64,000 nucleotides of DNA from Armatimonas sp043757465 (GTDB lineage: Bacteria; Armatimonadota; Armatimonadia; Armatimonadales; Armatimonadaceae). Below, one piece after another: positions 18,301-25,216 of this stretch. Below the pieces are notes generated by a model. The model saw only the letters and a list, made by a program, of their open reading frames with translations. It did no database searches and was not told the origin of the DNA. Positions within the stretch are counted from its first letter, which is position 1; every line of letters begins with the position of its first letter. Both the position numbers and the translations under genes were made by a program. The stretch is from assembly GCF_043757465.1 (NCBI RefSeq), contig NZ_JAYVPL010000025.1, positions 1 to 64,000 on the forward strand, written 5' to 3'.

Positions 18301-18550
18301 CGTAGGCCGCCGAGAACGCCACCCACTTGCCGTCGGGAGAGATTGCAGGATCCGACTCCTCGCTCGGGTGCGTCGTCAGTCGCGTCGCCAGCCCGCCGCT
18401 CGCAGAGACGCGCCACAGATCGCCCTCGGCGGCAAAGACCACGGTATCGCCACGCAGGCTGGGCGTCCGAAAGTAGCCCCGTGTTGTCGGAGCTTGCGCA
18501 GGCTGCATGAGGGCGAGAGCCGCCATAAAGAAGGGGGGAAAGAATATCAT
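15305..18550 (-). CDS. Tricorn protease homologue (S41 family), exported
   Basis: A 1081-residue protein with the Tricorn layout: an export signal (residues 1-20, ending AQA), a first propeller with repeated SPDGKW blades, a second propeller, a helical core domain, a PDZ domain (around GVEASEGDVIAQLNGVP) and the C-terminal protease core. LIIDVRHNGGG and ENTASDGEAF match family S41; the nucleophile is Ser965. It probably cleaves peptides in the periplasm. I prefer the ATG at 18550 over the GTG at 18571 because TATATT lies 6 nt upstream and the signal peptide is then well placed. A Lys/Glu-rich linker (EAEKKAEPKKPEEKK) lies near residue 550. Confidence 0.9.
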   Translation of the reverse strand: MIFFPPFFMAALALMQPAQAPTTRGYFRTPSLRGDTVVFAAEGDLWRVSASGGLATRLTTHPSEESDPAISPDGKWVAFSAAYEGSGEVYIMPLTGGEPTRLTFGAGGTVVGWTGEGRVLYATGKHATLPNTQLVALDPKTKQRTRIPLSQASDGVYDAAGNLFFTRLDFQGSQTKRYQGGTAQNLWKLAPNAPEAVSLTADFKGTSRSPMVWKEKVYFLSDRDGVMNVWSMDSNGKNLKQVTHETGFDVQNPQMDNGKLIYQHGADLSVADAATGTSIKLAISLSSDFDQLRERWITKPMEWVTAAHLSPSGDKVVLTARGQVFVVPTAHTGRLVEATRKPGVRYREARFLPDGKGLVALSDESGEVELWKLPPTGDVNAPREQLTKDGEVLRWDTTPSPDGKWIAHTDKFYRLHLYDATAKITKIIATSDDGTIGSVVFSPDSRYIAFTYPCANQFNPLRLYDTKTGQTTELTTDRYDCSDPAFSPDGKFLYFLSDRSFHSKVGSPWGPRQPEPYFENQTQVFALSLQPGNRSPFLPDDELEAEKKAEPKKPEEKKADPVLPEILTEGIAKRLSLVPVPAGNYSGLKTDGKKLFLLSNNDSGASLVALAIRSEDIKLEPVASNVSSYELSADSKKVLIRQGNALLVFEASGGPDPAKSRVVLVDRWSFSLDPKEEWRQMFEEAWRLHRDYFYDPKMHNVDWKALREKYRPLAARIACRADLSDVLAQLMGELSVLHTFVSSGDQRGGTDQITVAGLGAEWEKEEAKGGWRITRLWRTDPDLPEKLGPLLKPGVEASEGDVIAQLNGVPTLSVDDPAQLLRAQAGKQVRLRLYPGGDATKARDVIVTAISGGQEWDLRYSNWELSRRQAVEKAGAGKLGYVHLRAMGDGDIAQWEREFYPVFNRDGLIIDVRHNGGGNIDSWILEKLVRKAWMFWKAPVGAPTWNMQYAFRGKLVVLCDENTASDGEAFAEGFKRLGLGKVIGTRTWGGEVWLTSSNTLVDRGIASAAEFGVFGPEGNWLIEGHGVEPDIVVDNLPRATYDGKDAQLDAAIQHLLRELEKNPIPKITVPPYPNKAFPKRR

Positions 18551-18610
18551 GCGGAAAATATACCCAATCACCTAGGCTGAATGAAGTCCGGCATAAGAAA
18601 GAGACTCTGA

Positions 18611-19639
18611 GTGGCTATGAACCGACTAATTTTGCGCGATGCGCCCCTCCGAACCGCGCTGGAGCTCTACTTCCGAACCGTCGGAATTAAAAACTACGTC
18701 ATTGATAACCGTGTGCTTGGGCTTGTTACTGCAACGGGCTCCGTCACGGGCGATGCGTTCCCCACGGCGCTCTTTCCGGGCGTTGCCTACAAAATCGAGA
18801 ACGGTGTCTGGGTTATCCAAGGGGCGCAGCCTGATGAGCGCTCCCGTGTGCTCCTGCAAAACAAACTGGCCTGCCCGACGTTTTTTGGAGAGCCGCGCCG
18901 TGTGGCCGGGGTGGCGCTGCGTTCCCAGGGCAGCCCGCTGGCAATTGTCGAGCATGGCTCGCCGCCCGATTCCGAGATTCGTGTCGTGGCCCGGGGCGAT
19001 CACTTTGGCGAGGCGCAGGTCAGCGCGATCACGGAGCAGGGGCTGGTTCTGGCAGAGCGAGCACAGCGACTTGAGATTCCCCTCACCGGGCTTGTCCCAC
19101 GCCCCGACGGCTCCCCTCTGGCGATTCCTGGGGTGGAGCGTGCCGTCTTCTCCGACGCTCCTCTGGCATCCGTGCTGGAGCTTCTCCTCAAGGCGGGCGG
19201 GCCGCGTTTCCAGTTCGAAGGCACTGCTGAGGGCTACGTCTCCGGCGAGACCACGCATTCTGTGCTGCCGACCATCTGGGCGTCCCTTCCGATGGCCTTA
19301 AGCTACCGTAAAGAGAACGACATCTGGCACGTGACCAAGCGCGGGAATGCCCCACCCCCCGCGCCACGTTTTGTCTCGCAGGAAGATATTCAGCAGGGCC
19401 GCGCGCAGCTTCCCGTGATCTTTGGAGCCCCCCGCCGTGTCGCCGCCGTGCTGCTGGGCGAGAAACCGCTGGCGCTGCTAGAGACCGGAAATCCCCCGCA
19501 GACAAAGCGCCAGACAGTGACAGAAGGCGATACCTACGAGAGCTTCCGTGTCGAGAAAATCACGCGGGAGGGCATCGTTTTTAACGACGGCACACGGCGC
19601 TTTCTGGTGCCACTGACACCGCTCAGCCCTAAGCCGTAG
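18611..19639 (+). CDS. tandem STN/PilP-like repeat protein, unknown function
   Basis: A 342-residue protein made of one unit repeated twice. Each unit has an STN-like part (residues 7-70 and 179-244, both with DAPL...LEL...G and ending in a W-I/H-V strand) followed by a PilP/GspC-like beta domain (89-162 and 267-338, sharing FGxPRRVAxVxL, PLAxxExGxPP and I..EG.V......R...PLT.L). Such modules normally occur in secretin or inner-membrane partners of type II secretion and type IV pili. No signal peptide is present, and an in-frame TGA immediately precedes the GTG start, so none has been missed upstream. A role in pilus or secretion assembly is inference. Confidence 0.6.
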   Translation: MAMNRLILRDAPLRTALELYFRTVGIKNYVIDNRVLGLVTATGSVTGDAFPTALFPGVAYKIENGVWVIQGAQPDERSRVLLQNKLACPTFFGEPRRVAGVALRSQGSPLAIVEHGSPPDSEIRVVARGDHFGEAQVSAITEQGLVLAERAQRLEIPLTGLVPRPDGSPLAIPGVERAVFSDAPLASVLELLLKAGGPRFQFEGTAEGYVSGETTHSVLPTIWASLPMALSYRKENDIWHVTKRGNAPPPAPRFVSQEDIQQGRAQLPVIFGAPRRVAAVLLGEKPLALLETGNPPQTKRQTVTEGDTYESFRVEKITREGIVFNDGTRRFLVPLTPLSPKP

Positions 19640-19669
19640 AATAATCACTATTTCCCTAAAGCCCAAACT

Positions 19670-20713
19670 CTAGCACAGTGACAGAAGCTCCTGAAGCCGT
19701 GCGGGCCAATTTTTGAGCTGGAGGCCGTGCTCCGCGAGCAGTGCCAGCGCGAGGCGCTCCATGCCAAAGGCGAGGCAGGCCGTGTGCGCCGCCGCGCCGT
19801 CCGGGGTGTGAATTTCAAAAAGACGGCCAAAGTGATCCTGGTGGTAGCTCGACGATATCACGGCTGTCGGACGCTCGTTGGAGGCGACGGGAATGCGCAG
19901 CTCGAACTTGCAGGCCTGAGCATCCTGTGGGGCGAGCGTTGCGTTCAGACCGATGCTTGCGAGAAATTCCTGTGCCCGCTCGATCCCGTTATCGCGAAAG
20001 TTTAGCGCCTGCTCGGGCGTGCCCGCGTGGACAAACTCCCGCATCCGAAACGAGCGCATTCGCAGGGGATTGAGCGACGGCTCATGGCGGTAGCACCAGT
20101 TCTCAACATCGGTCGTCTTGCCTGCCGCAGGAAGGGTCCCCGTGAGATACGGATAAACGTAGTAGCAGGCCGCCGGAGCCATCACCACATCCGAGATTTC
20201 CCGGTGCGGCAGCTCGCCCGCGTCCCCCACTGCTATCAGGGCCTCTTGCTCCGCCATCCCCTCGGTGAAACAGCACAGACAGCCCAGAAGCTGCGCACAC
20301 TTCTCCACAGTACTACGAGGCAGCACAGGGGGGCAGCGCAGTACAAAAGTGCCTTCGGTGCGCCCAAGGCGCGTGATGTGGTGCTCCAGCCCCTCCATGA
20401 GCTGGGTAAACGCGACACCACGTGCGTAGATGCCCGGCAGGCTGGTAGGCAGGAGCAGACGTGCCACGAGGAGGCGGTCGAGATAGGCTTCCTCCGCAGT
20501 GATAGTGTGAGCAGTGGCCCTAGGAAATTGAGCGTGAGAGTCCTTGCGGAACCGCCCCGGAGCGAGCCGGGAGCGGTTTTGCACCGGCTTGATCCTCACC
20601 CGCACGACTGCCAACGACTTCAAGCCCACCTGGCAGGGGTCGGCGTTGAGAGAGAGCGGCTTGGCACCAGCCCCCATACTTTTCATCATGCTAGGACGAA
20701 TCTGTTCCATCAT
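19670..20713 (-). CDS. amino acid:[carrier protein] ligase homologue (class II aaRS-like)
   Basis: A 347-residue homologue of the seryl-tRNA-synthetase-like ligases that load an amino acid on a carrier protein rather than tRNA. The zinc ligands of the family are all visible: Cys183 in APAACYYVYP, Glu226 in RMREFV and Cys313 in HTACLAFGMERL; CYRHEPSLNPLRM (motif 2 region) and the motif 3 arginine are also present. No tRNA-binding coiled coil exists. Residues 1-65 have no match to the family, but AGGAGA lies well placed before the ATG at 20713. Known members sit beside a carrier-protein gene; I see none here. The gene is divergent from the ABC-2 permease. Confidence 0.8.
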   Translation of the reverse strand: MMEQIRPSMMKSMGAGAKPLSLNADPCQVGLKSLAVVRVRIKPVQNRSRLAPGRFRKDSHAQFPRATAHTITAEEAYLDRLLVARLLLPTSLPGIYARGVAFTQLMEGLEHHITRLGRTEGTFVLRCPPVLPRSTVEKCAQLLGCLCCFTEGMAEQEALIAVGDAGELPHREISDVVMAPAACYYVYPYLTGTLPAAGKTTDVENWCYRHEPSLNPLRMRSFRMREFVHAGTPEQALNFRDNGIERAQEFLASIGLNATLAPQDAQACKFELRIPVASNERPTAVISSSYHQDHFGRLFEIHTPDGAAAHTACLAFGMERLALALLAEHGLQLKNWPARLQELLSLC

Positions 20714-20819
20714 TGAAATCTCCTGTACAGGGAGAACTTGTGCAACAATCGCGCCAGAACCGAGTGCGAAGCGCTTTTGCCTGGGAACGTGGACAGTGGC
20801 TCACGACGTACAGAACCTG

Positions 20820-22259
20820 ATGCTTGATCTTGCCCGTTTTCGTCTGCTTGTCGCTCTCAGTGCGAAACTCACGCTGCGGGGCTACCTCAACAGCAAACCC
20901 GCTCTGCTCGGCGCGGCAGTGATACTCTTACTGAGCATTCCAGTGATCCTACAGCTTGCGCTCCGTCTGCAACACTTCTCGCTGAGCGTGATCTTTTTGT
21001 GGCTTTTTGTGGATCTCACCGCCACACCGCTCCTGCTCACGTCGCTCCTGCCTGCCTCCGGCGACCCAGCGCGGCTCCTGCACTACCCGATCACGCCTCG
21101 AACACTGGCTGCGGCGCTGGCCATGGGTGCGTTTCTCGAACCCGTCGGGCTGCTTATTCTCTCCCCGATTCTGATCGCACTGCCCGCGCACTTTGGGTTG
21201 AGCATACTCATTCCCGTCGTGTTACTGATCCTTACTGCACTTCTCTTAGGGCAAGCCCTGCTCTTTCTGGGCGGGGCGCTGGCACGCAACCGCCGGGTGC
21301 GAGAAAGTCTCTCGCTGGTGGTTCCACTCCTTGCGGCGGGAGTGTTTTTGCTCTTGGTACGTGCCCCGGCAAAGGCCGCCGTCCCGAGCCTTCCCTCTGG
21401 CCCGCCGCCTGTGGTTCTCGCGCTCAGCCCTCCCGGCCTGGCGGCGCAGCGGAGCATTGTCGGCTGTCTGGGCTTGCTGGCCTGGGGGGGCGGAGCGCTG
21501 CTACTCGCAGGAAAGCTGGCGGCGGCACGAGCGGGTACAGAAACAGAGCGCAACAACGGGGAGAAAGTGGGTATCTCGCCCCTAAAGTACCTGGCACGTG
21601 GCCCCGCGCTGACACTTGCCGCCAAGGAGCTCTCGTACTTCTTGCGCGAGCCACGGCTTCGGGGAACACTCAGTCGCTCCAGTATTGTGATGGTGGTCGT
21701 GGGTGTCCTCACACTCTACCCAACCAACGCCCCGCGCCTGCTCTGGGACTCGATTCTCGGCACAGGCACCCTGTTCTACCTACTCTTCTGGCTCCTGGAG
21801 CGCGCCTGCAACCAGTGGGGCACGGAGTCGGCGGCGGGGCGGCTGCTCTGGAGCTTTCCAGGGAAGCGCTGGCACTGGATTCTGGGCAAGAATCTCGCCC
21901 TTCTGCCGCTGCTCGGGGGCTGCGTCGCCTTCGCCCTCACCGAGTACGGCTTCCTCGCGCATCCCCCGGCAAAAGCCCAGGCGGGCTACTTTCTCACAGG
22001 CAGCCTGTGGATCTTCGGGATGCTCGCACTGGGTAACTTTGTCAGCCTTTTCTTATGCTTCCCGGTGCTGGGAAAAGCCACGCACTCCAACACGGGCCAA
22101 GACTTCACCACAGCCATTCTCTATGTTATTGTTGGGGTAGCCGCCGCCTACCTCACGACTGAGTTCTGGCTTGCCCCGCTTGCCTGGGCCGTCTCCGTTC
22201 CGCTCGCAGGTCGCTTACTTGCGAGGCGTGAGCCACAAATCATCGAGGCACTAGAGTAG
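20820..22259 (+). CDS. ABC-2-type permease-like integral membrane protein
   Basis: A 479-residue polytopic membrane protein with about 10-12 hydrophobic segments and a soluble loop (residues about 215-260). The layout, with a helix pair, AKELSYFLREPRLRG mid-chain and a second helical half, resembles permease subunits of ABC-2 exporters. I start it at 20820; the in-frame upstream extension lacks membrane character and overlaps the divergent ligase gene. No ATPase gene is adjacent, so it would need a partner encoded elsewhere. Its substrate is unknown. The 3' end overlaps the convergent small gene by 9 bp. Confidence 0.65.
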   Translation: MLDLARFRLLVALSAKLTLRGYLNSKPALLGAAVILLLSIPVILQLALRLQHFSLSVIFLWLFVDLTATPLLLTSLLPASGDPARLLHYPITPRTLAAALAMGAFLEPVGLLILSPILIALPAHFGLSILIPVVLLILTALLLGQALLFLGGALARNRRVRESLSLVVPLLAAGVFLLLVRAPAKAAVPSLPSGPPPVVLALSPPGLAAQRSIVGCLGLLAWGGGALLLAGKLAAARAGTETERNNGEKVGISPLKYLARGPALTLAAKELSYFLREPRLRGTLSRSSIVMVVVGVLTLYPTNAPRLLWDSILGTGTLFYLLFWLLERACNQWGTESAAGRLLWSFPGKRWHWILGKNLALLPLLGGCVAFALTEYGFLAHPPAKAQAGYFLTGSLWIFGMLALGNFVSLFLCFPVLGKATHSNTGQDFTTAILYVIVGVAAAYLTTEFWLAPLAWAVSVPLAGRLLARREPQIIEALE

Positions 22260-22505
22260 CCACAAGAGATCATCGAAGGCTCCCTCGCGCACCAAGGGCT
22301 CCACTTCGCTAAAAAAAATAAACGTCTGCCCATGCTGCCCGATCTGGCTGTTGATCCGATAGCTGATGACCAGCTCCCGCAGTCGCCCTTGAATCGCCTC
22401 CAGCACCACCGGGTCGCGCGCGTCTGAGCGGCGCGGGGTCGCACGAGAGCTTTCTTTGAGCAGGTCGTATGTGCGCAGTGCTGCCGTCGCGATTTTCAGA
22501 GACAT
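22251..22505 (-). CDS. hypothetical protein, 84 aa
   Basis: I do not recognise this family. It is a small, soluble, mixed-charge protein (MSLKIATAALRTYDLLKES at the start, an acidic EVEPLVREGAFDDLLWLL end). TAGAAT lies 6 nt before its ATG, the leaderless-promoter arrangement seen at many genes here, which supports it being real. It converges on the ABC-2-type permease gene, overlapping by 9 bp, and is followed by nothing on its own strand. Confidence 0.5.
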   Translation of the reverse strand: MSLKIATAALRTYDLLKESSRATPRRSDARDPVVLEAIQGRLRELVISYRINSQIGQHGQTFIFFSEVEPLVREGAFDDLLWLL

Positions 22506-22529
22506 GACGCTATTCTACGCCACAGAAGG

Positions 22530-22907
22530 CTAGCGATGCGCCCCCTGTGCGATCAGCCAGTGAGACAGAAACAGAATCACGTCCACAAGAATAAAGATCG
22601 CCTGCTTGACCAGCCCTTGGGCGGCGTTGTGGCGCTCCGATTGAAGCGCAGCGGCAAACGATGCTTCTCGCTCTCGGGTTAGCTCCGTCTCGCTGGGCCG
22701 AACACGCTTCAAGTCGTTCTTGGTGGATTCTTTCTCCCAGTAGGCATCGTTGGAGAGGTGCTGGCGAAACTCCCAGCTTCCCAGGGCAAAGAGCGGGCTG
22801 AGGAAGCGAACAACGGTGTAGAGCGCGGTTCCCAGCGCGATTGCCAGAGCAATCGCTGCCACAAAACACACCGACAGGCCGTAGATTTCCAGAGGTGAGG
22901 CTTTCAT
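22530..22907 (-). CDS. small two-helix membrane protein
   Basis: A 125-residue hypothetical protein with a transmembrane helix near the N-terminus (residues about 8-34, IYGLSVCFVAAIALAIALG) and another near the C-terminus (about 102-120). Between them lies a charged, likely helical region rich in Glu, Arg and Lys. Start taken at MKASPLEI (22907); an ATG 9 nt upstream is in frame. No family recognised. Confidence 0.5.
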   Translation of the reverse strand: MKASPLEIYGLSVCFVAAIALAIALGTALYTVVRFLSPLFALGSWEFRQHLSNDAYWEKESTKNDLKRVRPSETELTREREASFAAALQSERHNAAQGLVKQAIFILVDVILFLSHWLIAQGAHR

Positions 22908-22975
22908 GCCTTGCATTGAACCGCTGTGCCACGCCGTGCACCTGAGACGTTTGGCCCATCTCCGGGGCGTTGGCT

Positions 22976-23040
22976 TCCGGCAGCTAAAGCTGCCCGAGAC
23001 GCAACGGCTCGTAAATTACCACAGCGTTGCAACGGAATAC
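22976..23040. repeat. REP-like palindrome (GCTAAAGC type)
   Basis: The perfect inverted repeat GGCAGCT-AA-AGCTGCC (22979-22994), followed by a CGTTGCAACG palindrome near 23028. It lies in the 150-bp gap between two minus-strand genes, and its core recurs at 23348-23395. No coding signal is seen. Confidence 0.55.
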
Positions 23041-23054
23041 AGCCAGAAGCAATT

Positions 23055-23309
23055 TCATTTGTCGCCCAACCAAAATGAGTCTGGTAGTGGGTCGTCAAAG
23101 TCAGGAGCGATATACGTCACAGCCCCGCGCTGCTGGCCCAGCAAGCGTCCGGCAAGTTGGAGGGGCAATTTTTCAGTAGGTTTCCCAAGGGGACGATCCG
23201 CTGTCACGCTCACGATAGTCTCCAACCACACGCGAGCCGCCGCTAGACTACCGAAAAGCTCCAGAAGCCGCGCCTCCCGCTCTGGGGTAAGTTCGATGGT
23301 TATGCTCAT
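23055..23309 (-). CDS. antitoxin-like small protein
   Basis: An 84-residue protein that begins with an MSITIELTPEREARLLELF strand-helix and ends DDPLPDSFWLGDK. The acidic FDDPLPDSFWLG tail is typical of small antitoxins of the DUF2281/VapB kind that neutralise PIN toxins with the C-terminus. No toxin gene follows or precedes it; the downstream 150 bp hold REP-like palindromes. TAAAAT is located 6 nt before the ATG. It is either an orphan antitoxin or an unrelated regulator. Confidence 0.5.
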   Translation of the reverse strand: MSITIELTPEREARLLELFGSLAAARVWLETIVSVTADRPLGKPTEKLPLQLAGRLLGQQRGAVTYIAPDFDDPLPDSFWLGDK

Positions 23310-23344
23310 GTGGCTATTTTACGGCATGTAATGGCGTTACGTTT

Positions 23345-23398
23345 CGGGCGGCTAAAGCGGCTCGCTGTTTCGGCAAGCAGGCTAAAGCCCGCTCAGTC
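23345..23398. repeat. REP-like GC-rich element
   Basis: Two imperfect palindromes with the core GGCTAAAGC (GGGCGGCTAAAGCGGCTC and AGGCTAAAGCCCGC) about 20 bp apart. They share the GCTAAAGC core with 22979-22994 and form part of a 340-bp gene-free stretch. Confidence 0.5.
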
Positions 23399-23488
23399 GC
23401 ATTCACCGTAAATGTGCTTGCCACAGGTATCATGCTCAAACATTCGTCGCCCAAGAAATCAGTGAGCCTTTTTCACGAATCGCTTGAC

Positions 23489-23622
23489 TGCCCACAGAAC
23501 GTGGGCATCACTAGGCGTTCCGCCAAAAAGCCGCTCCGCGACTACCAAATTTCCCATTTCCCCAATCGCGGAGCGATTTCTTAGCCGTCGGCTTAATGAC
23601 GCCCACGTTCTGTGGGCGGAAA
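23489..23622. repeat. large inverted repeat, REP/MITE-like
   Basis: Two arms of about 55 bp facing each other, separated by about 20 bp around ACCAAATTTCCCATTTCCCC. The outer part reads GCCCACAGAACGTGGGC on one side and GCCCACGTTCTGTGGGC on the other; each is itself a hairpin. Inner arms share GCTCCGCGA and TCGCGGAGC. It lies in the gap between the antitoxin-like gene and deoC, and no ORF is convincing inside. Confidence 0.75.
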
Positions 23623-23650
23623 GACTATTCACATCTCTCCTCCAGCTTCC

Positions 23651-24595
23651 TTACGCCATTGGGTGGCGGTTGTAGGCGGCGTAGCGGCCCGTGATGTGGT
23701 GCTCTAGCTGGCGCTCGATGTCGGAGAGAAGCGAGGAGGCTCCGATTCGGTAGCGGTCGGGCTTGGTCCACTCGACGCCGAGCTCCTCTTTCATGAGAAT
23801 CAGGCCGTCGAGGGATTGTTTCGCGGTGCGGATTCCCCCGGCGGGCTTGAAGCCGACCACAAAGCCCGTGCGCTCGAAGTAGTCACGGATCTGGCGGGCC
23901 ATGATGAGGCTGTTGCCCAGAGTTGCGTTGGTGGGCTCTTTGCCGGTGCTGGTCTTGATGAAATCCGCGCCCGCCATCATACAAACCAGGCTGGCCCGCG
24001 CGACATTGGTGAGCGTGCCGAGCTCGCCGGTTGCCAGAATGGTCTTGAGGTGCGCGTCGCCGCAGGCTTCGCGGAAGGCGCGTACTTCGTCGTAGACGCC
24101 TTGCCAGTCGCCGAGCAGCACCTTGCGGCGGGAGAGCACGATGTCAATTTCTTGCGCTCCCGCTTTGACAGACTCTTTAATCTCGGCGATGCGCAGGGGA
24201 AACGGGGAGAGCCCGGCGGGAAAACCCGTGGAGACGGCGGCGACGGGAATGCCTGAACCTGCGAGCGCGAGGGCGGCAGGAGCGATCATGTCGTGGTAGA
24301 CACAGACCGCACCGACGGTGATACTTGGCACTTCGAGCGCGTCTAAAATATCCTGGCGCACGGGCTGGCGGGCCTTGGCGCAGAGGCGGCGGACATTGCC
24401 GGGCGTGTCATCGCCCGCAAGCGTGGTCAGATCCATGCAGGTGATGGCCCGCAGGAGCCACGCGGCCTGCCAGTCTTTCTTGACACTGCGGCGGCCTGGG
24501 AGAGACGCCACGCGCCTCTCAACCGCCGGACGGTTCACGCGGGTCTCAGCGACCCACTCCAGATCGAGCGGCGCTCCGGGGTTACGACTTTCCAT
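23651..24595 (-). CDS. deoC: deoxyribose-phosphate aldolase
   Basis: A 314-residue DeoC with an N-terminal extension of about 55 residues. The core shows LTTLAGDDTPGNV, ITVGAVCVYHDMIAPA, IDIVLSRRKVLLGDW, LKTILATGELG and DFIKTSTGKEPTNATL, where the lysine of F-I-K-T-S forms the Schiff base, and VGFKPAGGIRT, the second lysine. It cleaves 2-deoxyribose 5-phosphate to acetaldehyde and glyceraldehyde 3-phosphate. Its 5' end overlaps the upstream DeoC-like gene by 14 bp, so the two are co-translated. The extended N-terminus resembles the longer DeoC forms of animals and some bacteria. Confidence 0.92.
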   Translation of the reverse strand: MESRNPGAPLDLEWVAETRVNRPAVERRVASLPGRRSVKKDWQAAWLLRAITCMDLTTLAGDDTPGNVRRLCAKARQPVRQDILDALEVPSITVGAVCVYHDMIAPAALALAGSGIPVAAVSTGFPAGLSPFPLRIAEIKESVKAGAQEIDIVLSRRKVLLGDWQGVYDEVRAFREACGDAHLKTILATGELGTLTNVARASLVCMMAGADFIKTSTGKEPTNATLGNSLIMARQIRDYFERTGFVVGFKPAGGIRTAKQSLDGLILMKEELGVEWTKPDRYRIGASSLLSDIERQLEHHITGRYAAYNRHPMA

Positions 24596-25166
24596 CCCAC
24601 TCGCTCCAGAGACGATGCGCGTAGGCCGCCGAGGGTGAGGTCGCAGCGCAGGCGATAATCATCCCGATCTCCTCAGGGAGAAACTCGCGCAGGGCCTTTG
24701 CTGACTCTTCGTCGTCCACGGGCAGGAGCAGCGCATTGGCCCCACACTCCACAGCCAACCGTACCAGCGACTGACGCTCCAGCGGTTTAAGCTGCTCCCA
24801 CGGTAGCCAGAGGGTCACTTCCGCGTCGGTGGGCGCGGCGGCATCCACTACCGTCTGTACGGCGTCGGCTACCAGAAGCTCCACGCCCGATTTTAGCGCC
24901 GAGAGATTGGGAAACAGAATTAGCTCCGTCGCACCATCAGCCGTTGCCATCGCCGCTTCCACCCCGAGCGCCTGGGAGTTCGCGGCCCCGTGCGGCCAAC
25001 CGATCACGGTCGCCACTTCAAGCTCACTCTCCAAAACATCGGCGACCCAAGTGGGCAGAACGCACACCGAGTCCGCCATCGGGGCATATTTCTCGCAGAG
25101 AGCCATTGCCTCGCGACGTGTCGAATCCGGGCGCAAAAGGGCCACGGTTAGGGGTTGATTACTCAC
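24582..25166 (-). CDS. degenerate DeoC-like protein
   Basis: A 194-residue protein that follows the DeoC fold outline: CEKYAPMADSVCVLPTWVADVLES matches the first DeoC strands, VATVIGWPHGAANSQALGVEAAMA matches the conserved V-I-G-F-P-H-G block, and GATELILFPNLSALKSG the next strand. It lacks the F-I-K-T-S catalytic lysine and the second lysine motif, so it should not be an aldolase by that chemistry. It overlaps deoC by 14 bp and has a GTG start with TACAAT 5 nt upstream. It may be a structural partner of DeoC or a decaying paralogue. Confidence 0.65.
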   Translation of the reverse strand: MSNQPLTVALLRPDSTRREAMALCEKYAPMADSVCVLPTWVADVLESELEVATVIGWPHGAANSQALGVEAAMATADGATELILFPNLSALKSGVELLVADAVQTVVDAAAPTDAEVTLWLPWEQLKPLERQSLVRLAVECGANALLLPVDDEESAKALREFLPEEIGMIIACAATSPSAAYAHRLWSEWDGKS

Positions 25167-25216
25167 GGGCTATTGTACCAGCCTCGTTTACGAGGGGGCG
25201 GAGGTAAAATACGCTC

